Shown: positions 55,500 through 64,000, counted from the stretch's first letter. The stretch: 64,000 nt of DNA from Tardiphaga robiniae (GCF_013359755.1 NZ_JABMCJ010000071.1:124001-188000), one strand, 5' to 3'. Numbers and translations are program-made. Notes: a model not told the origin generated them from the letters alone.

Positions 55500-56396
55500 T
55501 CAGTCGCGCGATACGGACAGTCCCGCGAGCAGCGGCGCGTATGCGGCGAGCCTTCCGGATACGAACTCGGTGAAGAGCCGCACGCGCTTCGTCTTGCGTG
55601 TCTCCCCCTGTGTAAGAAGCCAGAGCGTCCCATGCATGGGCAGGTCGGTGCCCGGCACCCTCACCAATAGAGCGTCAGCATCTCCGACGAAGCACGGCAG
55701 TTTTGTCATCCCGATCCCTTGCCGTACAGCAACGATCTGCGTCTCGGCGTCCGGGGTCCTGAACGGAACTCCCGTGGTGTGAACCTCTCCCTCGCGCGCC
55801 CAGGCCGGGAGTCCATGATTGTCTATGACGATCCACCGGATGGGATCAGGCGTGCCCGCACGCCACGCGGCTAGTCGATCGCGAGACATGTAGACACCGC
55901 TGAACAGCTCCGGTCCCTTCAGGCCGTGAAGATTGAGCGGCAGAGTCTTGCGGTCGGCGACAATGCGGATCGCCACGTCGGCCTCTCGGTTGGTCAGATT
56001 TGCCACCTCGCCGGTCGACATGATTTCCATCTCGATGTCCGGATGCATACGCGCGAAATCGGCGAGATCCGGCATGAGCAGGTGTGTCGCGAGGAACGGT
56101 GGAAGCGTCACCCGCAAAAGCCCGCGCGCGCTCTGGTCGCGACCGAAGATGCGCGTCTCCAGCAAATGCGACGACGCTTCCATCTGGTCCGCGAACTCGA
56201 GAACCTCCTCGCCCGCAGTCGTCAGGCGGTAGCCCGAAGGCAGCTTTTCGAACATTTGCACCCCGAGGCGTGCCTCGAGCTGGGCGATGCGTCGCAACAC
56301 GGTCGCGTGGTTCACACCGAGGCGCTCGGCGGCAGCCCGCACCGAGCCTCCGCGCGCGACGGCAAGAAAATAGCGAACGTCATCCCAGTCGATCAT
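55500..56396 (-). CDS. LysR-family transcriptional regulator
   Basis: 298 residues from ATG 56396. HTH: MIDWDDVRYFLAVARGGSVRAAAERLGVNHATVLRRIAQLEARLGVQMFEK. The effector domain (about 92-290) has RGLLRVTLPPFLATHLLMPDLADFARMHPDIEMEI. It is divergent from the SDR/NADP-oxidoreductase pair and most likely controls it. The direct repeat CATGGTGCAA at 56394-56403 and 56454-56463 lies in the shared intergenic region. Confidence 0.92.
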   Translation of the reverse strand: MIDWDDVRYFLAVARGGSVRAAAERLGVNHATVLRRIAQLEARLGVQMFEKLPSGYRLTTAGEEVLEFADQMEASSHLLETRIFGRDQSARGLLRVTLPPFLATHLLMPDLADFARMHPDIEMEIMSTGEVANLTNREADVAIRIVADRKTLPLNLHGLKGPELFSGVYMSRDRLAAWRAGTPDPIRWIVIDNHGLPAWAREGEVHTTGVPFRTPDAETQIVAVRQGIGMTKLPCFVGDADALLVRVPGTDLPMHGTLWLLTQGETRKTKRVRLFTEFVSGRLAAYAPLLAGLSVSRD

Positions 56397-56463
56397 GGTG
56401 CAATCTCGCACCGTGCGGCGCGCCTTCCAAGCCCGTATCCAGACATGGTGCAACAATACGGGC
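56394..56463. promoter_or_regulatory. direct repeat of CATGGTGCAA in the lysR-SDR intergenic region
   Basis: Two exact copies of CATGGTGCAA, 60 bases apart; the first contains the lysR start codon. The spacing and location fit two regulator binding half-sites at the divergent promoters, but the sequence does not show the classic T-N11-A symmetry clearly. Confidence 0.3.
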
Positions 56464-56656
56464 TGTCATCATAGCCTATGGCGACGAGCGCGGTCCAATT
56501 CCGACCGGCGGACACCGATCGCCGCGGCTGGCGTTAGTCGTCCAGCCGGATCGATTTCGCACCACCGATGTGCGCGCTTCCGCACTCAACGCCTGACGCC
56601 GGCAGACCCATCTCGAGGTTCTCGGGGACAGTCCCGACACCACGACAGGAGAAGTT

Positions 56657-57391
56657 ATGGGAAAGCTTGAAGGCAAGGTTGCAGTCATCACGGGTGGATC
56701 GAGCGGCATGGCGCTGGCGAGCGCCAAGCTGTTCGTCGAAGAAGGCGCCTATGTGTTCATCACGGGCCGGAGGCAGGAGGCGCTCGACGAGGCAATCAAG
56801 CTGATTGGCCGGAATGTGACCGGCGTGCGCGGCGACGCGGCCAATCTCGACGACCTCGACCGCCTGTTCGACACGGTCAAGCGGGAAAAGGGAGAGATCG
56901 ACATCCTGTATGCGAGCGCCGGCACGGGCGAAGCCGTGCCACTGGGCGAAATCACCGAGCAGCATTTCGATGCGACCTTCGGCCTGAATACGCGCGGCAC
57001 GCTCTTTACGGTTCAGAAGGCGCTGCCGCTGTTCAATGATGGCGGATCGATCTTCATGACCGGATCGGTTGCGTCGTTGAAAGGCTTTCCTGGTTACAGC
57101 GTGTATGCCGCGAGCAAGGCGACGCTGCACGCATTCGCACGCGGGTGGCTCAACGAGCTGAAGGGCAGAAATATCCGGGTGAACGTGCTGCACCCCGGGC
57201 CGATCGCCACACCGATGCAGGACCAGGTCCTCACCGAGGAGGCGAAGCAGATGTTCGAATCCCTGATCCCGCGGGGAAAGATGGGGCGTCCCGAGGAAAT
57301 CGCGGCGGTCGCGCTGTTTCTTGCTTCAGACGATTCGAGCTTCGTGAATGGGCTGGAGCTGTCTGTCGACGGCGGCTTCTCGGCCATCTGA
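56657..57391 (+). CDS. short-chain dehydrogenase/reductase (classical SDR)
   Basis: 244 residues. Cofactor motif VAVITGGSSGMALASAKLF (TGxxxGxG-like, with G-M in place of G-I), ASAG at about 95, the catalytic Ser in MTGSVASLKG, Tyr-Lys in YSVYAASKATLHAFARGW, and VNVLHPGPIATPM. GRR after the second beta strand favours NADP. An oxidoreductase of unknown substrate; GGAGAAGTT precedes ATG. Confidence 0.92.
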   Translation: MGKLEGKVAVITGGSSGMALASAKLFVEEGAYVFITGRRQEALDEAIKLIGRNVTGVRGDAANLDDLDRLFDTVKREKGEIDILYASAGTGEAVPLGEITEQHFDATFGLNTRGTLFTVQKALPLFNDGGSIFMTGSVASLKGFPGYSVYAASKATLHAFARGWLNELKGRNIRVNVLHPGPIATPMQDQVLTEEAKQMFESLIPRGKMGRPEEIAAVALFLASDDSSFVNGLELSVDGGFSAI

Positions 57392-57407
57392 AAATCGGAG
57401 AAGCATC

Positions 57408-58007
57408 ATGAGCTACGCGATTATAGGATTCGGCAAGATAGGCCAGGCCCTCGCCCACGCCTTCGCCCGTAAGAACATCGAGGTGACCGTCGCGAGCCGC
57501 CGGCCGCCCGAGGCGTTGGCGACACAGGCTCGGGCGATTGGACCCACGGTGGTCGCCAAGTCGCTGTGGGATGCACTCGAGGCCGACACGATCATCCTGG
57601 CGGTCCCGTTCGGCGAGCATCGCGAGGTTGCGAAGGCCCTGCCGAACTGGAAAGGCAAGACGGTCATCGACGCGATGAACGCGTTTCCAGTCCCTGAAGA
57701 GCTGGACGGTCTGCCGTCCTCCGCCTTCGTTGCGAAGTCGTTCACCGGCGCCAGGCTCGTCAAAGGCTTCAATCACCTGATTGCAGCCACACTGGCGACC
57801 GATCCGATCGTCGAGGGCGGCCACCGGGTCGTCTTTCTGTCTGGTGACGACGAGGATGCGATCGCTCCCGTGGCGGATTTGGCCAAACAACTCGGCTTCG
57901 CACCCGTCAAGCTGGGAAAGCTCAACGAAGGTGGCGCGCTGGTGCACGCACGCGGCCGCACCTGGGGTCCGCTGATCTTCCAGGATTTGTTCAAGAAGGA
58001 GCAGTGA
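57408..58007 (+). CDS. NADPH-dependent F420-reductase-like/NAD(P)-binding protein
   Basis: 199 residues from ATG 57408, with GGAG upstream. A Rossmann start (SYAIIGFGKIGQALAHAFARKNIEVTVASRRPPEAL) is followed by DTIILAVPFGEHREVAKALPNWKGKTVIDAMN and FVAKSFTGARLVKGFNHL, the pattern of NADP oxidoreductase/F420-dependent reductase-like proteins. It starts 17 bases after the SDR gene, so it is in the same unit under the divergent LysR. No F420 synthesis genes are in the window, so it probably uses NADPH with another partner. Confidence 0.88.
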   Translation: MSYAIIGFGKIGQALAHAFARKNIEVTVASRRPPEALATQARAIGPTVVAKSLWDALEADTIILAVPFGEHREVAKALPNWKGKTVIDAMNAFPVPEELDGLPSSAFVAKSFTGARLVKGFNHLIAATLATDPIVEGGHRVVFLSGDDEDAIAPVADLAKQLGFAPVKLGKLNEGGALVHARGRTWGPLIFQDLFKKEQ

Positions 58008-58340
58008 TCGGCGTACGGGCGCCATTCGAAGAGCGGGGAGACGCCCGACGGAGCGGGCGGATTACGCCTTGCGGCTAATCCGCCCTGCGCACTGGCCGCG
58101 ACGACCGCAGGCTTGCCCTCTACCGCCGCGTCGACAACCGGGAGAACTCGGCCTTGGCATCGCGAAATTCACTCGCGCATGGCAGTGCCTTTTGTCTGAC
58201 GTAGGAGCGAAGTCGAGTTGACTAAATATGTTCGCTGGTTGGTTGTCATTCTAAACAGCGATCGGCTCTCGTATTGAGTGCAATGTCACCGTAATGCCCG
58301 AACCTTCGTACGCCGCCATTACGCGATCGGCTCTGCGCAG
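58008..58340. other. intergenic region containing a palindrome
   Basis: 333 bases between converging genes. It contains the hairpin listed at 58055-58085. The rest becomes more AT-rich toward 58200-58260, close to the downstream foreign-looking genes. No gene seen. Confidence 0.4.
58055..58085. repeat. inverted repeat GGGCGGATTA/TAATCCGCCC
   Basis: GGGCGGATTA (58055-58064) and TAATCCGCCC (58076-58085) are exact inverted copies around 11 bases (CGCCTTGCGGC). This is a common rhizobial intergenic hairpin, often found near mobile-element remnants. Confidence 0.7.
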
Positions 58341-59081
58341 TCACAAGCCGATACGCGATACCGTGAAGATCGGATTGTTGAGATCAACCTCGATCTCCGA
58401 TGTGAACGGGTCTCTATAAACCTCGGCGTCATATCCTCTAAACGCTATACCCGCTCCCTTCATCACCTTGAAAACTCGACAGACGGCTGACGTGAAAATA
58501 GGGACAACATCCAGATAAATCTGGTCTCCAGGATAGCGCTCGCTGGCGCCCTTCTGTCTGATCACCGCAAGCCCAAGTTGCCGATCGATCAGCTTGAATC
58601 TTTGCTCCGCTTTATCGCCTCTCAAGGATGTATCGAGGTGGGGCGAAGCTAGGTTCGGATCGAAGCGGGCATAGAAGTCATCCAGCCTAAAGTAGTGGCG
58701 CATGAAAATCGGCGCGCCATGAAGCGTCGGATAAGTTGCCAGAAGAAAGGAAGCGCCCAGCCATCGCGAAGGAATTCCCTCAAGGAAGAGCCGCGAAAAG
58801 AGACTACAAAACAGCGGGTGGTCGCGATGATGGATCGCATTCCGCATAGCGATGAGAAACGTCGAATCGCCATGATCAAAAAACGGGAAAAGTCCCTTGG
58901 AAACATCGTAGAGGGTGTGGAACGCCTCCAGCTTCGCTTCGAAGGCACGGTCCAGATTGTTGATTGCCTCTTCGCGATCAATCTTGAATAGGCTCCCGAA
59001 CCGCATTTGAGCTTCGACATATAAGCGCATGGTATTTGCGAGGGTGCTGATAGCCCCCTCAATGGCGTTATTCCTAGTCAT
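58341..59081 (-). CDS. HEPN-like protein with RNAIHH motif
   Basis: 246 residues, more AT-rich than the surrounding genome. The first 120 residues are predicted helical (DREEAINNLDRAFEAKLEAFHTLYDVSKGL) and contain IAMRNAIHHRDHPLF with Arg80 and His85: an R-x4-H motif placed in a helix, as in HEPN RNases. The C-terminal half is beta-rich (AVIRQKGASERYPGDQIYLDVVPIFTSAVCRVFKVMKGAG). The start overlaps the end of the next gene by 4 bases (ATGA), so the two are translationally coupled. RNase activity is inferred from the motif only. Confidence 0.6.
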   Translation of the reverse strand: MTRNNAIEGAISTLANTMRLYVEAQMRFGSLFKIDREEAINNLDRAFEAKLEAFHTLYDVSKGLFPFFDHGDSTFLIAMRNAIHHRDHPLFCSLFSRLFLEGIPSRWLGASFLLATYPTLHGAPIFMRHYFRLDDFYARFDPNLASPHLDTSLRGDKAEQRFKLIDRQLGLAVIRQKGASERYPGDQIYLDVVPIFTSAVCRVFKVMKGAGIAFRGYDAEVYRDPFTSEIEVDLNNPIFTVSRIGL

Positions 59082-60247
59082 AGGCTCGGATTGTATCCGA
59101 GAAGAACCGTGTCACCCTGCTTTACAGCGAATGCTTGCATAGCTGGCGAAACTGGTCCCTCAACATCAAAATCACCAAAACGCTTTCTAAAATAGCCCCA
59201 GTATCTTGCGAGCACGCCGGTTCTTCGAAACATCGGACACACCCAAACCCACTGAAGTCCCCAATTCTTGCCACTGGTTTGATCGCGCAAGCGAAACGCA
59301 CAAGCACCCACTATTAAATCTCGTTCGTTGAGAAAGAGAAATCCGTGAACATTCGGATCGCTATCGCCGTCGCTGCTGTCCCATTGAACAAAATCATAGC
59401 CGAACTCACGTCGAAAGAAGCGAGCCCTTTCGTAAATTTCTCGATGCTTCCAAGCTGGAGATGTAGCTGTTACCAATTCGGGCTCTGAATCAGTCAGCCG
59501 GGCTTGAGCTAGTTGCGAAAGAGGTTCTGGATTGAGCACTCTCATTCGCAACTTATGCTCTCTTCGATGATTTGCGCTCGCATCCGGATCTCCTTTAAAC
59601 CAAGTGTATCCACATTGCGCGCAGACTGTTTCTTTCGGAGAGGCACGTCGACGAAATCTTGGAGCGTCGACCGACAACAAGAGAGGCTCACCGGCATCGC
59701 CCCACCAAAGCTCTGCTTTGTACCCGCTGGACATCCGCAGCCGCTCAATCTTCGTTGCAAACGTCGCACGCCCCTCGACCTCAAGCGCTTGGGGAGCCAT
59801 CTTATGACGGTTCTTGGCAAACCAAAGAATCGAGAGTTGGGCTTCAGTGATGCGACGGAGAGACTTGATACTCGGCATCAATGCCTCGACCAAAGGCATT
59901 GGGTCGAGTGCAAAACCGAGTCGCTCCAATTGAATCAGAAGCTCGGCGACATCTGCCGCGGCCAATGCATGGAAACCAGAAACTGAACTAGAACGTGCCT
60001 TTGGCAGGTAATAAATTCTTCGCCAGGGAAGCTCGAATACAGCGCATAGTTTCTTAATATCAACGTTTCCGTCTAGGCGGGCATCGTAGAGATAGAAAAT
60101 GTCTTCGATATCAGCCCGCATAGCCCATCCATCGCTTGCTATGCGTCGAAGAAGCTCGCTTCCACTATGTAGGCGCGCCTTTCCAAGAGGTCGGCTCAAT
60201 GCGTCCCAAATAGCCTTAATCGTCCCCACGTCAAGAATATTGGACAA
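59078..60247 (-). CDS. ESCO-like zinc-finger plus acetyltransferase-like protein
   Basis: 389 residues from TTG 60247, preceded by AGGGGAA; the frame remains open to 60367, so a longer form cannot be excluded. The N-terminal 190 residues are unrecognised. Then comes ETVCAQCGYTWFKGDPDASANHRREH with Cys209, Cys212, His227 and His231, which fits the C2H2 finger of ESCO/Eco1 cohesin acetyltransferases. It is followed by a GNAT-like domain with FLFLNERDLIVGACAFRL and WGLQWVWVCPMFRRTGVLARYW (acetyl-CoA loop RRTG). The arrangement finger-then-GNAT is that of Eco1. Target unknown. It is the middle gene of the AT-rich trio beside guaA. Confidence 0.6.
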   Translation of the reverse strand: MSNILDVGTIKAIWDALSRPLGKARLHSGSELLRRIASDGWAMRADIEDIFYLYDARLDGNVDIKKLCAVFELPWRRIYYLPKARSSSVSGFHALAAADVAELLIQLERLGFALDPMPLVEALMPSIKSLRRITEAQLSILWFAKNRHKMAPQALEVEGRATFATKIERLRMSSGYKAELWWGDAGEPLLLSVDAPRFRRRASPKETVCAQCGYTWFKGDPDASANHRREHKLRMRVLNPEPLSQLAQARLTDSEPELVTATSPAWKHREIYERARFFRREFGYDFVQWDSSDGDSDPNVHGFLFLNERDLIVGACAFRLRDQTSGKNWGLQWVWVCPMFRRTGVLARYWGYFRKRFGDFDVEGPVSPAMQAFAVKQGDTVLLGYNPSL

Positions 60248-60486
60248 TGTTATTCCCCTAGCCTGAAGGAGAGGTGAAACGAAGCAATACCGACCAAGCC
60301 TCCCGCAATACGATGGGTTTCCTCTGACCCAACTCGCGCAACCATGCCCCGACCATTCGACATACAAGCTAAAGGCTTGGATGGTTGATCACGACCAATT
60401 CTGAAGAAGTCACTCGCGGAAGATACATCTCGCCAATTGGCCAATCTAGAACCGCCAAGCCTACCCAAGTTGTCAATTCTGCATTG

Positions 60487-61098
60487 TTACCGCGGTCGAT
60501 CGAGACGGAATTCCTCTGCCGGCACTGCCACGCGCCATGCATATCTCGGGCAAACTATGAAATCTTGATCATAGTGATCGAGGCGGCAATAGATTTCAGC
60601 GATATGCACTGTCGTTACATATACTGCGAGGTTGGCAATTTCGTAAAATTCGGCATGATGAGCCGCATACCAAATCGCCTTGTCAAGCGAAGGTGTCCAC
60701 GACATTCCCATGCTATGCACCGGGCCAGCGCAACCACGGAACAAAGTGAATCGCTCGCTCGCAAATGGAGCAACTGTTAGGCCTAATGGCTTTAGCTCTA
60801 GGAGACGATTGCGGTCGCAAGCGTCGAATACGTCTTTGATGAGCGAAAATCCCCACTCGTGGAAATGAGAAGTGTGCACGTAAGCGTCAAGCCAAGGCGC
60901 CTCCAGGCAACCCAACTTTGAAAGTATTCTGTAATTGCGAATTATAAAGCTTAAGCCGTCTGCCGGGATATAACCTTGAAAATTCTGACCACGAGCAATC
61001 GCAGTCTTCACGTTGTCAGCGTCAATTTCCGTGAGGCCAGAGAAGTCCAAATCTTCGAGCCCGGGCGCGTCTCCATACGGTGAACGGCCCGATTCCAT
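60487..61098 (-). CDS. hypothetical protein, possible ADP-ribosyltransferase-like fold
   Basis: 203 residues from ATG 61098, with AAAGGA upstream. The C-terminal half shows an ART-like pattern: RFTLFRGCAG (Arg121), GMSWTPSLDKAIWYAAHH (Ser133-Trp134-Thr135) and, near the end, DHYDQDFIVCP where a catalytic Glu would usually fall but Asp residues stand instead. The N-terminal half is helical. If the fold is right, it may bind NAD without full transferase activity. It is the gene nearest to guaA and the proposed attachment site, 56 bases away, with AT-rich composition. Family not firmly recognised. Confidence 0.5.
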   Translation of the reverse strand: MESGRSPYGDAPGLEDLDFSGLTEIDADNVKTAIARGQNFQGYIPADGLSFIIRNYRILSKLGCLEAPWLDAYVHTSHFHEWGFSLIKDVFDACDRNRLLELKPLGLTVAPFASERFTLFRGCAGPVHSMGMSWTPSLDKAIWYAAHHAEFYEIANLAVYVTTVHIAEIYCRLDHYDQDFIVCPRYAWRVAVPAEEFRLDRPR

Positions 61099-61154
61099 TC
61101 AAACATTCCTTTGTTCCGCTGGACCATAGCCCCTAAGCCGATATCAGACGCCCC

Positions 61155-62762
61155 CTACTCCCACTCAATCGTCCCCGGCGGCTTGCTCGTGATGTCATAC
61201 ACCACGCGGTTGACGCCCTTCACCTCGTTGATGATGCGTGTCGCGGTCTCGCCGAGAAACTTCATATCGAACGCATAGAAGTCGGCGGTCATGCCGTCGG
61301 TCGATGTCACGGCGCGCAGGCCGACGACGTATTCGTAGGTGCGGCCGTCGCCCATCACGCCCACGGTCTTCACCGGCAATAGGACGGCGAAGGCCTGCCA
61401 GATGGTGTCGTAGAGATCGGCCTTGCGGATCTGGTCGATATAGACGGCGTCGGCCTCTCTGAGGATGTCGAGCTTTTCGCGGGTGATCTCGCCGGGGCAG
61501 CGGATCGCGAGGCCCGGTCCGGGGAACGGATGACGGCCGACAAAGATATCCGGCAGGCCGAGTTCGCGGCCGAGATCGCGGACCTCGTCCTTGAACAGTT
61601 CGCGCAGCGGCTCGACCAGCTTCATGTTCATGCGTGCCGGAAGCCCGCCGACATTGTGATGCGACTTGATGGTGACTGAAGGTCCGCCGGTGAAGGACAC
61701 GCTCTCGATTACGTCGGGATACAGCGTGCCCTGCGCGAGGAAGTCCGCGCCGCCGATCTTCTTGGCCTCAGTGTCGAACACGTCGATGAACAAGCGGCCG
61801 ATGGTCTTGCGCTTCACTTCGGGATCGGTGACGCCTTCGAGTTCGCCGAGGAACGTCTTCGATGCGTCCACATGCACCAGCGGAATGTTGTAGTGGTGCC
61901 GGAACAGATCGACGACGGTCTTGGCCTCGTCCTTGCGCAGCATGCCGTGATCGACGAATACGCAAGTGAGCTGATCGCCGATCGCCTCATGAATCAGTAC
62001 GGCAGCGACGGCAGAGTCGACACCGCCGGAGAGACCGCAGATCACCTTGCCCTTGCCGACCTGGGCGCGGATCTTCTCGATCGCTTCCTCACGGAAGGCG
62101 CGCATGGTCCAGTCGCCGGTGAAGCCGGCGATGTTGCGCACGAAGTTGTGGATCAGTTTCGCGCCATCGGGCGTATGCGCCACTTCCGGATGAAACTGCA
62201 TCGCATAGAATTTTCTGGTGTCGTCGGCGATGATCGAGATCGGCGAGCCCGGCGCCTTGGCGACGGCGCGAAAACCCTCGGGCATCTTGGTGACGCGGTC
62301 GCCATGGCTCATCCAGACGTCGTATTTGCCACCCACTTCCCACACCCCGTCGAACAGCGCGCAGGTGTCGGTGATCTCGATCGCGGCGCGGCCGAATTCG
62401 CGATGATGGCCGGCCTCGACGGTGCCGCCGAGCTGCTGCGCCATGGTCTGTTCGCCGTAGCAGATGCCCAGCACCGGCACGCCAGCGGTGAGGATCGACA
62501 GCGGCGCCGACGGCGCATTGTCGTCGAGCACCGAGGCCGGGCCACCGGACAGGATCACGGCCTTCGGCTTCATTTCGGCGAAGGCAGCCTCCGCCTTGTT
62601 GAACGGCACGATCTCGGAATAGACGCCCTCCTCGCGGACGCGCCGCGCGATCAGCTGCGTCACCTGAGAGCCGAAATCGACGATCAGAATCTTGTCATGC
62701 GCCGAAGCCACATGGGGTGACGGATCGGCGGGCGAAGATGAGGGTTTGCTGGGGGCTGTCAT
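61155..62762 (-). CDS. guaA: GMP synthase (glutamine-hydrolysing)
   Basis: 535 residues. A class I glutamine amidotransferase domain ([24 protein letters not shown], Cys in [17 protein letters not shown], His in [15 protein letters not shown]) is followed by an ATP pyrophosphatase domain with P-loop [19 protein letters not shown] and the dimerisation tail ending GTIEWE. It converts XMP to GMP. Its last 62 bases are the target copied at 52264-52325, so the gene end is probably an old integration site. The gene itself is intact. Confidence 0.97.
   Translation of the reverse strand: MTAPSKPSSSPADPSPHVASAHDKILIVDFGSQVTQLIARRVREEGVYSEIVPFNKAEAAFAEMKPKAVILSGGPASVLDDNAPSAPLSILTAGVPVLGICYGEQTMAQQLGGTVEAGHHREFGRAAIEITDTCALFDGVWEVGGKYDVWMSHGDRVTKMPEGFRAVAKAPGSPISIIADDTRKFYAMQFHPEVAHTPDGAKLIHNFVRNIAGFTGDWTMRAFREEAIEKIRAQVGKGKVICGLSGGVDSAVAAVLIHEAIGDQLTCVFVDHGMLRKDEAKTVVDLFRHHYNIPLVHVDASKTFLGELEGVTDPEVKRKTIGRLFIDVFDTEAKKIGGADFLAQGTLYPDVIESVSFTGGPSVTIKSHHNVGGLPARMNMKLVEPLRELFKDEVRDLGRELGLPDIFVGRHPFPGPGLAIRCPGEITREKLDILREADAVYIDQIRKADLYDTIWQAFAVLLPVKTVGVMGDGRTYEYVVGLRAVTSTDGMTADFYAFDMKFLGETATRIINEVKGVNRVVYDITSKPPGTIEWE
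61157..61218 (-). repeat. att-like site at the guaA 3' end (right island border)
   Basis: The last 62 bases before the stop of guaA, matching 52264-52325 at 57 of 62 positions in direct orientation. The copy lies 8,893 bases away and marks the proposed island. Confidence 0.8.
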
Positions 62763-62838
62763 AGCGAGGAATTACGCGACTCAACGCGGGGTCGCAAGGC
62801 TGAAAAGGCTTCATGGCAGCCCTGCACCGCTCTATCCC

Positions 62839-62922
62839 CGTCATTGCGAGGAGCCCTTGCGACGAAGCAATCCAGTTCTTCTTTGTGGCTTTCTGGATTG
62901 CTTCGCTCCGCTCGCAATGACG
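62839..62922. repeat. rhizobial palindromic repeat (CGTCATTGCGAG element)
   Basis: CGTCATTGCGAG at the left end, GCAATCCAG near the middle, then CTGGATTGCTTCG and CTCGCAATGACG at the right end: two arms in inverted orientation around a short spacer. The same element type is abundant in Bradyrhizobium-group genomes. It lies in the 180-base gap between guaA and the methyltransferase gene. Confidence 0.85.
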
Positions 62923-62942
62923 CCGGATAGGCTCTAGCCGAC

Positions 62943-64000
62943 CTATTGGCGTCTCAAAACACTCACGAAAAACCCGTCCGTTCCGGTCCGGCGCGGGGTC
63001 ATCAGCAGGCCTTCCGGGCTCTGATACGTCGCGGCCGCGAAATCCTCGGATTTGTCCCACAGCACCGACATCACCTGCGCCGGCGGCACCACCGAAAACT
63101 CCGGCTGCCGGGCGGTAAAGGCGCGGATCTGGTCGCGGTTTTCCTGGGGAAGCACCGAACAGGTCACATAGGCGATCCGGCCACCCGGCTTCACCAGCGC
63201 CACCGCGCGGTCGAGGACCTCGGCCTGGTCCTTGATCCGGACCTCGAGGGCGCCCGGCCGCATCCGCCATTTGGCGTCGGGATTGCGGCGCCAGGTACCC
63301 GTGCCGGTGCAGGGCGCATCGATCAGCACGAGGTCCGCGGAGTTGTGGATGTCGCTGAGCGTATCATCCGGGCCCTTCGGGGTGCGGATATCGGCATTGT
63401 GGATGCCGGCGCGCGACAGGCGCTCGTGGATCGGCGCCAGCTGGCGCTTGTCGGCATCGGTAGCGATCAGCCGGCCCTTGCCCTGCATCATCGCCGCCAG
63501 CGCCAGCGTCTTGCCGCCGGCTCCGGCGCAGAGATCGATGACCTGTTCGCCGGGCTTGGCGCCGGACAGCAATGCTGCGAGCTGCGAGCCCTCGTCCTGC
63601 ACCTCGATGCCGCCCTTGATGAAATCCTCCTCGGCATGGATGCCGGGATTGCGCGCGTCGGCGCCGAGATCGATCCGCAGCCCCAGCGGTGACCACGGCG
63701 TCTCGGTGGCCCCGAGATGGCGCAGCGAGCCCAGCACCTTCTCGCGCTTGGCCTTCAGCGTGTTGACGCGCAGGTCCAGCGGCGCACGGCTGGCCATGGC
63801 GGTGGCTTCCGCCACGCGATCGTCGCCAAATACATCGGCCAGCTGGCCATCGAGCCATTCCGGATAATCACCGGCGATATGCGCCGGTGCATCCGCCACC
63901 GTGCGCGACGCCAGCGCCGAGCGCTCCGCGTCAGACAGCGGCGCCGGCGCAAAACCGCTGCCGTCACAGAGCGCGGCAATCGTATCGACATCCATCCTGC
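62943..64000 (-). CDS. RsmB-type RNA (cytosine-5) methyltransferase, N-terminus cut by window edge
   Basis: At least 350 residues; the frame runs into the right edge, so the true start may be outside. An NOL1/NOP2/Sun-type methyltransferase: IKGGIEVQDEGSQLAALLSG, SAM loop DLCAGAGGKTLALAA, DAPCTGTGTWRRNPDAKWRM with the PC-motif Cys, and AYVTCSVLPQENRDQI with the catalytic Cys of the TC motif. Both Cys are present, so activity is expected. It probably acts on rRNA (RsmB-like); the substrate is not fixed from sequence. Confidence 0.9.
   Translation of the reverse strand, partial: RMDVDTIAALCDGSGFAPAPLSDAERSALASRTVADAPAHIAGDYPEWLDGQLADVFGDDRVAEATAMASRAPLDLRVNTLKAKREKVLGSLRHLGATETPWSPLGLRIDLGADARNPGIHAEEDFIKGGIEVQDEGSQLAALLSGAKPGEQVIDLCAGAGGKTLALAAMMQGKGRLIATDADKRQLAPIHERLSRAGIHNADIRTPKGPDDTLSDIHNSADLVLIDAPCTGTGTWRRNPDAKWRMRPGALEVRIKDQAEVLDRAVALVKPGGRIAYVTCSVLPQENRDQIRAFTARQPEFSVVPPAQVMSVLWDKSEDFAAATYQSPEGLLMTPRRTGTDGFFVSVLRRQ

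Noticed and set aside
52189-61218. An integrase or transposase within the guaA-bracketed segment
   Set aside because: I looked on both strands and found none; the nearest candidates are the three AT-rich genes, which show no recombinase motifs (no R..HxxR..Y or DDE pattern).
61157-61218. tRNA gene as the island attachment site
   Set aside because: The repeated 62 bases are the guaA coding end, not a tRNA; no tRNA was recognised in the window.

Overview
The window looks like chromosome of an alphaproteobacterium of the Bradyrhizobium/Rhodopseudomonas/Tardiphaga group (Nitrobacteraceae). Codon use is GC-rich. The nearest recognisable protein styles are NnrU, MddA, DUF899, Lin0512, PAS_5 and a large Liv-type transporter, and rhizobial-type palindromic repeats lie between genes. 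Genus is inference; no rRNA or tRNA gene was found.

Layout. 1-8.4 kb: a heme-acquisition (Has-type) locus made of FecR anti-sigma factor, HasR-like TonB receptor, two tandem HasA-like hemophores with RTX-like C-termini, and the ABC and membrane-fusion parts of a type I secretion system. The sigma factor, TolC and TonB/ExbBD are not in the window. 8.4-11 kb: AraC regulator, a DUF1127-like protein and a probable methanethiol methyltransferase. 11-15.7 kb: der, a lipoprotein, a YfgM-like protein, panB and nnrU. 15.8-21 kb: orphan TctC-type binding protein, secreted hypotheticals, VOC protein, diguanylate cyclase, SRPBCC protein. 21.3-25.1 kb: prfC, a guanidine-II riboswitch with its SugE/Gdx exporter, and a PiT/DUF47 phosphate pair. 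25.3-31.3 kb: complete branched-chain amino-acid-type ABC operon with two tandem binding proteins. 31.7-51.5 kb: small regulatory, redox and hydrolase genes, including an OhrR-like regulator, DUF5993-DsbB, a lone SIR2-like gene, cytochrome P460, a peptide-deformylase-like protein lacking metal ligands, TenA, a PLA2-like secreted protein, and a decayed antitoxin beside a toxin with a changed active-site residue.

52.2-61.2 kb: a probable genomic island. A 62-bp copy of the 3' end of guaA at 52264-52325 matches the real guaA end at 61157-61218 in 57 of 62 positions and in the same orientation. The pair brackets 8.9 kb holding acnB, a LysR/SDR/NADP-oxidoreductase cluster and three AT-richer genes beside guaA. 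Those three encode a HEPN-like protein, a protein with an ESCO-like zinc finger plus acetyltransferase-like domain, and a possible ADP-ribosyltransferase-like protein. This group is the best candidate for an undescribed system. After guaA the window ends in a partial RsmB-type RNA methyltransferase.
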